A stretch of 64,000 nt of DNA from Deltaproteobacteria bacterium. GTDB lineage: Bacteria; Myxococcota_A; UBA796; SXON01. Shown piece after piece: positions 1 to 6,600 of the stretch. Position 1 is the first letter of the stretch, and every line of letters starts with the position of its first letter. The DNA lies in contig CANKTH010000012.1 in the NCBI GenBank assembly GCA_947486185.1, positions 1 through 64,000 of the forward strand. The letters run 5' to 3'. A program made the position numbers and the translations under genes. The notes beneath the pieces are model-generated. The model made no database searches, was not told the DNA's origin, and was given only the letters and a program-made list of their open reading frames with translations.

Positions 1-165
1 CCGGTAGTGGTTGCGGCCCGCATCGCCACCGCGCGCCCGCCCCTCGGCGATGTGGAGCACGGTGGAGTCCGCCGCTCGCAGGATCGGGTCGCGCAGGTGC
101 GACCTCCCCGTCGGGATCCGCAGCGCCACGCACGCGCGCGAGACCTCCACCCGTCGACCCGCCAC
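1..165 (-). CDS. Four-helix bundle protein (S23-like), 3' end beyond window
   Basis: This is the N-terminal ~55 residues of a gene that runs off the left edge. Translating the minus strand gives LRDPILRAADSTVLHIAEG followed by a basic stretch and HYR. That is the conserved core of the four-helix-bundle family (the rRNA intervening-sequence S23 proteins), which usually reads LRRAADSxxxNIAEG...F...ARGSA. An in-frame TAG lies upstream near position 233. The first possible start after it is GTG at 165-163, preceded by GGAGG with a short 4-base gap; a second GTG is at 150-148. The usual Asn before IAEG is His here. Members are ~120 residues, often sit beside accessory or repair genes, and have no settled cellular role. 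The gene is divergent from the AbiE-like pair. Family call fairly good, start uncertain. Confidence 0.55.
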   Translation of the reverse strand, partial: MAGRRVEVSRACVALRIPTGRSHLRDPILRAADSTVLHIAEGRARGGDAGRNHYR

Positions 166-221
166 CGCGCCTCCGAGCGAGCGGGTATCTCGCTCGAGCC
201 GTCTCCACGTTAGGAAGCTCC

Positions 222-524
222 ATGCTCGCGCCTACCCCACCCGACAAGCTCTGCGATCAGGAGGGTCGGCCCTACTTCGTCTGGGAGGCGGACTTGACGC
301 TGGACGGGCTGCGTGTGCTCCTCGAGAGCCCCGACGAAGACCTCCGCCTCTATTGGACAGGGGTGGTCCTCCGTCAAGCCAAGCCGGACGACGCGCTGGT
401 GTTGCTCGGCCGCGAGGCCGTGCGGCTCGCGGTGCCCCGGCTGGCCGGGCGGCTCGGCCGGATGGAGCCGTTCTGGACGTGGCTGGTCGGCCGGTGGAAC
501 GAGCGTGGTGGTGCGCGTGGTTGA
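222..524 (+). CDS. Small partner protein of an AbiEii-like toxin
   Basis: A 100-residue soluble, acidic protein. It starts at an ATG with GGAAG six bases upstream and overlaps the downstream nucleotidyltransferase by about 20 bases, so the two are translated together. The visible pattern is an N-terminal WEADLTLDGL, then a segment reading LYWTGVVLRQAKPDDALVLL, then WTWLVGRWNERGG at the C-terminus. This resembles the short proteins commonly found immediately upstream of AbiEii-type nucleotidyltransferases in Deltaproteobacteria-like genomes. By position it is the probable antitoxin or cofactor, although it has no AbiEi winged-helix that I can see. The pairing is seen in the sequence; the antitoxin role is inferred. 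Confidence 0.6.
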   Translation: MLAPTPPDKLCDQEGRPYFVWEADLTLDGLRVLLESPDEDLRLYWTGVVLRQAKPDDALVLLGREAVRLAVPRLAGRLGRMEPFWTWLVGRWNERGGARG

Positions 525-1119
525 TCGCCTCACGGGGCTTCAACGCCGCGTCCTTGAAGTGCTGGCTGGCCTGGGATGGACGCTCACGGGCGGCGGGGCG
601 CTGGCCGGTTACCACCTCGGCCATCGCGCCACCCGAGACCTCGACCTGTTCTGGCATGGTCGGCCGGCGCTCGAGCACCTCCCCGCCGAGGTCGAGCGCC
701 GCCTCAGGGCGGCGGGACTGGACGTGGATGCGCTCCAGACGGCGCCGGCGTTCCGGCGATTGCGGGTGAGCGACGGACAGGAGGTGCTGCCGATAGACCT
801 GGTGGCCGATCCGGTGCCGGTGATCGAGGCCCCCGTAGAGGCAGCGCCCGGCGTCTTCGTAGACACGCCCCAGGAGATCCTCACCAACAAGCTCACCGCC
901 TTGTTGTCTCGCTGGGCCGTTCGCGACCTGGTCGACGTTCGGGCGCTCGTCGAAGCGGGCTCGGATCTCGACCGGGCGATCCGTGACGCGCCCCGGAAGG
1001 ACGGCGGCTTCTCGCCCGCGTTGCTCGCGTGGGTGCTCTCCGGCGTCCCGGATGTGGGTCTCGACGCAGAGCTGTCTGCGTTCAAGTTCAGGTTGATTGA
1101 GCGGATGGCGCCCCCGTGA
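505..1119 (+). CDS. AbiEii/AbiGii-type nucleotidyltransferase (putative toxin)
   Basis: About 204 residues. A minimal nucleotidyltransferase fold is shown by GGGALAGYHLGHRATRDLDLF near the N-terminus: GG.AL..... followed by R.T.DLDLF supplies the two metal-binding Asp residues. A later VLPIDLVAD gives the third acidic position, and EILTNKLTALLSRWAVRDLVD is the conserved Lys/Asp-rich segment of the family. AbiEii enzymes are type IV toxins or abortive-infection effectors that transfer nucleotides to tRNA or protein targets. Reading continues upstream without a stop, but homology begins only at the run of GTG codons at 505, 508 and 511, inside the end of the small upstream gene; I took 505. Whether it is a phage-defence toxin or a housekeeping nucleotidyltransferase cannot be told from sequence alone. 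Confidence 0.75.
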   Translation: MVVRVVDRLTGLQRRVLEVLAGLGWTLTGGGALAGYHLGHRATRDLDLFWHGRPALEHLPAEVERRLRAAGLDVDALQTAPAFRRLRVSDGQEVLPIDLVADPVPVIEAPVEAAPGVFVDTPQEILTNKLTALLSRWAVRDLVDVRALVEAGSDLDRAIRDAPRKDGGFSPALLAWVLSGVPDVGLDAELSAFKFRLIERMAPP

Positions 1120-1412
1120 GGATTCACACGGCCGTTGGTTCGGATCCGACGAAGCTCCTTTTCAGAGCGCGGGCAGAACCGACGCTCCCAGGCGCAGAGT
1201 GAGCGGAGACCGGCCTTAAACGCCAGAATCTCCCTCACGGCCGTACCGGCTCACTCACCCTCGCCCGACGCTGACGAGCCCCAGCGCTACCGCCTTCTGA
1301 CACTCGAAAATCTCGCGTCGGGCGCCAACAGGCGGGACGTCGACTCACCCACCCCGACCGCGCGCGCGGCGAGAGGGACGGCGCCGGTGCGATAGGATAC
1401 GCCCCGACCACG
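1120..1412 (+). other. Intergenic stretch, nothing recognised
   Basis: About 290 bases separate the nucleotidyltransferase from the Rieske remnant. A short open frame crosses it, but its translation is Arg/Ser-rich with no recognisable pattern and no clear ribosome site. No convincing hairpin-plus-T-run terminator or RNA gene was seen. Confidence 0.5.
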
Positions 1413-1833
1413 ATGTCATCGCACCTCCCGTACCCGATAGGTTGGTTTGCCCTCGCGCTCGAGACCGAGCTAAGGGCCGGTCACGTGCTCTCGCGCCGGA
1501 TCGGCGAGCAAGACCTCGTGCTCTTCCGGGACCCGGCCGGCGGATCGGTGGCCTTGGACGCCTACTGCCCGCACCTCGGCGCCCACATGGGGCACGGCGG
1601 AACCGTGAAAGAGGGCGTCCTGACGTGCCCCTTTCATGGCTTTGGTTTCGACCACACGGGGAGCTGCGTCGCTACCGGTTATGGCACCCGTCCTCCGAAA
1701 CAGGCCCGCGTTCGCGCCTACCCCACGGCGAGCTCAGGCGGCTGGGGAGCGTCCGATCCTCGCGGAGGGCGACGGGCCGTTGGGGCGATATCGGGCCTGG
1801 TGTCGCCAGTTTTACGCAGAAGCCGAGGCCTGA
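1413..1833 (+). pseudogene. Rieske oxygenase remnant with internal deletion
   Basis: The N-terminal ~105 residues form an intact Rieske [2Fe-2S] domain: CPHLGAHMGHGG (C-x-H) and CPFHGFGFDHTG (C-x2-H), with the ligand pairs spaced as in ring-hydroxylating oxygenases. After about position 1725 this frame becomes Ser/Gly/Arg-rich nonsense. In the +1 frame an ending appears that reads RPILAEGDGPLGRYRAWCRQFY and stops at 1833. This resembles the C-terminal tail of KshA-like Rieske oxygenases (DGP...R.W..QFY). The ~200-residue mononuclear-iron catalytic domain that should lie between is missing. The simplest reading is an internal deletion that also shifted the frame. The first frame continues to a stop at 1952. 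A stand-alone Rieske ferredoxin with a frayed tail is the alternative. Confidence 0.65.
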
Positions 1834-1903
1834 GGGAGCTCCCCGCTGGCTGGGGTCGGGTGCGGGAATGGGCCTGCGGGCGAAAGCTCGCCGAGACCCT
1901 TGG

Positions 1904-2968
1904 TCAATCGCCGCGGATCGCGGCCAGGAGCGCTTCACGCCGCGCGGTGTAGGGCACGGTGTCGCCCGCGGCCTCGATGATACGGAGCCGACGTCCTTCC
2001 GGGAAGATCGCCACGATGTAGCGATAGTCCACCGGGCCGACGGGGGCCGTCAGCTCAATCCACGCCCCCGGCGTAGCCCCGCGGGTCAGCTCGCCCTCGT
2101 CCACGAGCTGGTACCCGGCCGAGAGCATGCGGTTCTTGAGCGCCTCTCTCCAGAAGGTGAGGTCTGCCTTGGGTTTGTGCCGCTCACTCCGCTCCCGATA
2201 GACCACGCCGTCTGGGCTGGCCGCCCGCCACGCGTGTTTGGATCGGTAAGGCGCAAACCCCGCCGGCAACACGCCAGATGGGCCGGCGCCCCGCCGCACG
2301 CCCCAACGCAGGTCGTTCAAGAGGTCGGTGAGGTTGACGGTGTTGATCCAGGCAAAAGAAGAGCTCCCGTCCGTGATGGGCGCGGTGCGGTCCTGGAACT
2401 GGAAGGAGACGTCGAGCCGCGCGAAGGCCACCTGGTTCTCCAAGAAGCGGATCCGGCCGCGAAGCTCCTCGATCGTCGTGACCAGCCGCAGCACCTCTCG
2501 CTCGACCGTGAGCACCGCCTGGGCGTCAGCCTGTCCGAGGAGCGCCTGGTACCTGCCGAGCATCACCTCGCGCGCGCCAAGCCGCGCTCGGAGCTCAGAC
2601 AGCTCGGCGCCATGGTCCGTACGCGACCAGCTCCGGTCCGCCACCACCCCGAGCGTCACCGCGTGAGCCACCAGGCTGTCGATCGCCGCGGACGGCACCC
2701 GGAGCACCACCGACGTTTCGCTCCGCTCGGAGAACCAACCGCCGAGGCTTCGCGCCTGGGCGACCAGCGCGTCAGCCGCCGGCTCTCGGATCGCCACCTT
2801 GAGCACGAGGGAGGCTGAGATCACCGAGGTGGCTTGCGGAGAAGTCTCGGGGGATGCTTCGGTGGTGGCCGCTGGGTTGACGGGGGTCGCGGGCGGGGCG
2901 ACCGGCGAACGAGCCGCCGGACCGGCCGCGAGGGCGTGCAGGCACAGGAGCAGGAGAGGCGCGAACAT
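1904..2968 (-). CDS. Secreted DUF4349-like protein
   Basis: 354 residues. It begins with a short signal peptide (MFAPLLLLCLHALAAGPAA) and a Pro/Thr-rich linker. Then comes the DUF4349 arrangement: a beta-rich segment (VSASLVLKVAIREP-like), a long central helix pair, probably coiled coil, around residues 140-210 (TVEREVLRLVTTIEELRGRI), and a trailing beta strand (FARLDVSFQF). The C-terminal third is specific to this lineage and repeats in its upstream neighbour. The ATG at 2968 shares a base with the neighbour's TGA (TGATG), so translation is coupled. DUF4349 proteins are envelope proteins of unknown function. No Cys follows the signal, so unlike its partner it is probably not lipidated. Confidence 0.75.
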   Translation of the reverse strand: MFAPLLLLCLHALAAGPAARSPVAPPATPVNPAATTEASPETSPQATSVISASLVLKVAIREPAADALVAQARSLGGWFSERSETSVVLRVPSAAIDSLVAHAVTLGVVADRSWSRTDHGAELSELRARLGAREVMLGRYQALLGQADAQAVLTVEREVLRLVTTIEELRGRIRFLENQVAFARLDVSFQFQDRTAPITDGSSSFAWINTVNLTDLLNDLRWGVRRGAGPSGVLPAGFAPYRSKHAWRAASPDGVVYRERSERHKPKADLTFWREALKNRMLSAGYQLVDEGELTRGATPGAWIELTAPVGPVDYRYIVAIFPEGRRLRIIEAAGDTVPYTARREALLAAIRGD

Positions 2969-4164
2969 CAGCCGTTCCCCCCGCCGACGGCCGCCTGGAT
3001 CGCGGAGCTGTAACGCTCCACCTGGGCGGGGCTCGGGTAGAAGACCTCGAGCACCTCCAGCCACGCGCCATCGACCCGTACGGCGACGTCGTAACGATAG
3101 CCCGCCGGGTCGAGGTCGGAGAAGCTGAGGCCACGGTAGGGGCCGAGCACCACGGGCGCGGTGCCGCCGAAACCCGCCGTCAGCCGGGCGTCGAGCGCGT
3201 CGACCCAGAAGGCCGCGTCTCCCTTGGGCTCGTTCCGGATCCGGGAGGTACGAAGCACCACACCATCCGCGGTCTCCGCCGAGAACGGCCCCTTCAGGGT
3301 GACCGGCACAATGCCCTCGGGCAGTGGGAGCACCACCCGACGACCTGAGCTCTCGAGGGTGCGGGTGAAGGGCGAGAGCCAACGGATCCAGCCCATTCCA
3401 GCCAGATCTTCATCGGCCGGGAGCGTGGTGTCGTGCCGTCGCGGATCGACGTCCACCGAGATGCGCGAGAACGCGGCGAGCCCCGCGAGCAGGCGAACCT
3501 GGGCGCCGAGCTGGTCGATCTCCTCTTCCACGCGCTGAAGTTGAGCCAGGATCGCCAGCTTGTCGCTCTCGGTCTTGGCCTGGGCGAGCAGCACCATCAG
3601 GCGATCGCGCGTAGCGGTGGAAACCGCGAGGCGCAGGTCGATGGCGGCGTAGGCCTCGGTGACGTCTTCGGCGGCCACCGACTTCCGGAGCACTTCGCCC
3701 AGCTTCAACACCGAGGCAAAAGTCGCCTCAAAAGCGGCGACCGGCACGCGGACCGTGACATGGGTGCCGGCCTGCTGCTCCACAAAGCCGCCCGCCGTGA
3801 CCGCCTGGGCGCTCACCGTCGCGACGACCTCCTCGGGGCGGTCCGCCCGAAGCGCGACGTAGCCGTTGTAGTGGACCATTCGCTCGGGGGCGGTCGACGG
3901 CGCAGTCGTAGACGACGGCGCGGCGGACGGCTCCGTAGCGGGCGACGCCTCGGACGGCTCGCTCGGAGCGGAGGCCGACCTGGCCCGCGCCGCGGGCGCG
4001 AAGTCATCGGCCGCCTCCACCTCATACGCAGGGGAGGGGGACTCGTAGGCGCCACCGGTCGATCCGGACGACCAGAGGTCAGCCGACATCGGCGGCACGG
4101 ACTTCATGCAGCCGCAGACGAGCGCCAGCAACACGAGGAGGAAGAGTCGGAGCATTCGGATCAT
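2968..4164 (-). CDS. DUF4349-family lipoprotein
   Basis: About 398 residues from the ATG at 4164, chosen because it gives a clean lipoprotein signal (LFLLVLLALVCGC); a longer start at 4194 would precede it with polar residues. After the lipidated Cys there is an Ala/Ser/Pro/Glu-rich linker to about residue 95. Next come the DUF4349 beta segment (YNGYVALRAD...VTVRVP), a coiled-coil helix pair (LAQAKTESDKLAILAQLQRVEEEIDQLGAQV) and FSRISVDVD. The C-terminal ~150 residues share the layout of the downstream gene (LPEGIVPV versus LPAGFAPY; WVDALDARL versus WREALKNRM), so the two genes look like an old tandem duplication. The stop overlaps the next start. Function unknown; an envelope partner pair is inferred. 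Confidence 0.75.
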   Translation of the reverse strand: MIRMLRLFLLVLLALVCGCMKSVPPMSADLWSSGSTGGAYESPSPAYEVEAADDFAPAARARSASAPSEPSEASPATEPSAAPSSTTAPSTAPERMVHYNGYVALRADRPEEVVATVSAQAVTAGGFVEQQAGTHVTVRVPVAAFEATFASVLKLGEVLRKSVAAEDVTEAYAAIDLRLAVSTATRDRLMVLLAQAKTESDKLAILAQLQRVEEEIDQLGAQVRLLAGLAAFSRISVDVDPRRHDTTLPADEDLAGMGWIRWLSPFTRTLESSGRRVVLPLPEGIVPVTLKGPFSAETADGVVLRTSRIRNEPKGDAAFWVDALDARLTAGFGGTAPVVLGPYRGLSFSDLDPAGYRYDVAVRVDGAWLEVLEVFYPSPAQVERYSSAIQAAVGGGNG

Positions 4165-4243
4165 CGCGCGACGACCTACGCCGGAGTCGGTCAACGCGCC
4201 AGCCCAGACCCGGAGTGCCCGGCGAAAGCTACCGGCCTCGCCG

Positions 4244-5920
4244 TCAGGGCAACGCGGGTGCGTTCGGCCAGGTGCGCAGCCCGGGGCCGCCCGGATCGTC
4301 CTCGGTCACGTTGGTGCTACAGCGGAGCAGGCCGACCAGGGTCTCGATGTCGTCCCGCGCCGGGTCGATCTCGGCCTCCATCGTGGGCTCGGCGTAGAGC
4401 GCGAAGTTGCCCGCGTGATCGACGACATAGGCCCCGTAGTCTCGGAGCGCCCTCAAGACCGCGAGCCCTGCGGGGGTGGTGACCAGCGACTCATCGACGT
4501 CCGGGGGAAGCGCGATGTGTTGCCCGATCGGGATCGGACCCAGCATCGAAGACTCGCGGGTGGTCGAGAGCGTCGCCGCCGGCCAGGTGTAGGTCGGCGA
4601 GAGCGTGTCGAGCGGCAGCGAAACGGCCAGCGCGTGCCAGATGCCGGTCTCGGTCTCCCCGTTACGCATCAAACCCGCAAACGCGCTGCCTCCGTAGATC
4701 CGCACCCCACCAGAGCCCACGCCGGTGCCGTAGAGATCTACCGTCGCCTCTGAGGAGACTGTCCACCCTGCCGACTCCCAGTGTGCCTCCCAGAGCTCAG
4801 TCACGAGGGTGCCGGCCGGGTCGACGAGGTGCAGGTGGGCGTCGCCCTCGGGCCAGGCCGGTAACGAAGGGGTCGCGGTCGTCGGCGACCGGACCGACGT
4901 GACGACGCTGCCCTCCTCCGTGATGTCGACCCACGGGTCGCGGGCGTCGGCGAGGTAGACCGGGTGACTCCACTCCTCCGCGTTGATCCACGCGTCGGCC
5001 TCGGTGCTGCGGAGCGCGAGGGTACATGGATCGGTCACGTCTTCGAGCGTGAGCCCGTCGCCTACTGAGGTGTTCCACGCCGAGTCGGCTGAGAAGGGCC
5101 AGAGCCAGGCCACCCTCTCGGTCGGGAAAGGAGGCACCCAGGTGCGATCGGCGCTGTCGTCCACGATCCCGTCACAATCGTCGTCGATGAGGTTCCACCG
5201 TTCGAGCGCTCCCGGGTAGACCAGCGGCTCCGTGTCGTCACAGTCATCTCCCGACCGGACATAGCCCGCGGGCCCCGTACATTGTGTCGGGCCGTCGACC
5301 GGGGACCCGGCACCGTCGGCATCTGCGTCCAGATGCCAGGTCGGGGCGTCGACCGCGGTGTCGGGGTCGATCCGACCGTCACAGTCTTCGTCCCGACCGT
5401 CGCAGGTCTCGGCCGCGGTCGGTGAGACATCGGGCGATGTATCATCACAGTCGAGGAAATTTGCCGAGTATCCGGAAGGCTGGCCACACGCGGCGTAGGT
5501 GCTGCTGGGGACTCCGGCGCCATCCCGGTCGGCGTCGAGGTACCACGTGGTCGCGTCTACCGCCTCGTCTTCGTCGACCCGGCCATCGCAGTTGTTGTCG
5601 TAACCGTCACAACGTTCGTCCGCCTCGGGTGAGACCTCACGGTCTGTATCATCACAATCCAAGGCACTGGCTAAATATCCGGCAGGCTGGGTACAAGACG
5701 GCGTGGCGTTTGTATCGGTCCCGTGCCCGTCCCGGTCGGCGTCGTCGCAGTCGTCCCCCACCGGCGCCACGCCTGGGTCGGCATCGCAGGCGTAGAGCGG
5801 CTCGGAGGGGTCACCGTGTCCGTCCGCGTCGGCGTCGACGTAGACGGTGCCAGGCACGCACGGGGCCGCCGAGTCCTTGACGGACCCACACGCCAGCAGC
5901 AGGAAGAGGGCGATGACCAT
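4244..5920 (-). CDS. Lipoprotein with MopE-like metal-binding repeats
   Basis: 558 residues. The lipoprotein signal is MVIALFLLLACGS. Residues ~25-255 hold four imperfect MopE-type repeats, each with a DCDD motif, a Pro-containing linker and a CDG.D.DCDG motif (for example ERCDGYDNNCDGRVDEDE and ETCDGRDEDCDGRIDPD). They are separated by YLDADRDGAG-like calcium-binding loops. Such Asp/Cys motifs are typical of surface proteins in Myxococcota and probably bind calcium or copper. The last ~300 residues (starting near WLWPFSADSAWNTSVG) form a separate domain I do not recognise, rich in Trp, with GGVRIYGGSAFAGLMR and GPIPIGQHIALPP. It is not coupled to its neighbours. Extracellular or surface location is well supported; the ligand is not. 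Confidence 0.75.
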   Translation of the reverse strand: MVIALFLLLACGSVKDSAAPCVPGTVYVDADADGHGDPSEPLYACDADPGVAPVGDDCDDADRDGHGTDTNATPSCTQPAGYLASALDCDDTDREVSPEADERCDGYDNNCDGRVDEDEAVDATTWYLDADRDGAGVPSSTYAACGQPSGYSANFLDCDDTSPDVSPTAAETCDGRDEDCDGRIDPDTAVDAPTWHLDADADGAGSPVDGPTQCTGPAGYVRSGDDCDDTEPLVYPGALERWNLIDDDCDGIVDDSADRTWVPPFPTERVAWLWPFSADSAWNTSVGDGLTLEDVTDPCTLALRSTEADAWINAEEWSHPVYLADARDPWVDITEEGSVVTSVRSPTTATPSLPAWPEGDAHLHLVDPAGTLVTELWEAHWESAGWTVSSEATVDLYGTGVGSGGVRIYGGSAFAGLMRNGETETGIWHALAVSLPLDTLSPTYTWPAATLSTTRESSMLGPIPIGQHIALPPDVDESLVTTPAGLAVLRALRDYGAYVVDHAGNFALYAEPTMEAEIDPARDDIETLVGLLRCSTNVTEDDPGGPGLRTWPNAPALP

Positions 5921-5939
5921 AGGCGGCCCGTATGTCGTA

Positions 5940-6469
5940 GCAGGGAGCTGCGCCAGAAGCCTCAGGATGCGACCGTTTCAAGCTCTGGTTTGGTTGGATA
6001 CGGACCCGCTGGGTCCCATCGCTGAGCGTCTCGATCACCTCGACCTCGATGTTCTTGCGGAGCCGGGCTAGCAGGTGACGATTGCTGCCGTGGCTTGCGA
6101 CATCATGGGCCAGTTTCTAGCTGTAGAATCCACGATCGACCAAAGTGAGGCTGTCGTCGGGCAGTCTGGCGATCAGCGGCTCGGCCAGCGCGATCTCTGC
6201 CTTCTCGAAGGCACCGAACTCGAGGTGCCCGGCAACGTCAGGCCGAGATGCGTCACCACGTCGTCGATCGACCGATCGCGGAACAGAGCCATCCCCAGCA
6301 CCAGCCAGACCGCTTGCTCGGCCGGGAACTTACGGCGTCGAATCGACGCAGTTCCTGTGGCGGCACGAGCCTCGTCGATCCATGACATCTCAAGCGAAGC
6401 CTGGAACCGGGCGATGCCCTGGGGACCGAGCTGTTCAGTGGCCGCTACGGCCGCTGCCAAGGACGACAT
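5940..6469 (-). pseudogene. Decayed IS4-family transposase
   Basis: The N-terminal ~80 residues match the IS4 transposase N-terminal domain: [20 protein letters not shown] then [10 protein letters not shown], starting at the ATG at 6469. The frame then jumps to a central part reading [19 protein letters not shown] and [15 protein letters not shown], which carries the second catalytic Asp region (DRGFYS). The intervening ~150 residues, including the first Asp, are gone. Directly after FYS is an in-frame TAG. Past it the frame still reads [28 protein letters not shown] before losing similarity near 5940, without the YREK/Glu region. So there is an internal deletion with frameshift, a nonsense codon and a 3' truncation. 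I could not find terminal inverted repeats. Confidence 0.75.
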
Positions 6470-6600
6470 CTTTGCACCGCGGGATGCGCCGATCTATCGC
6501 CCGTGATCGTCGAAAACAAACATTCTACGCCGACTCAGTAGAACCTGAGGTTCGAGGATCACTATTCGCCAAGTGACCGGCATTGCGGTTAGGCTGCCCC

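Noticed and set aside
11-769. Plus-strand frame spanning the left edge and the AbiE pair
   Set aside because: Pro/Arg/Ala-rich translation with no domain; the same DNA encodes three better-supported genes in other frames.
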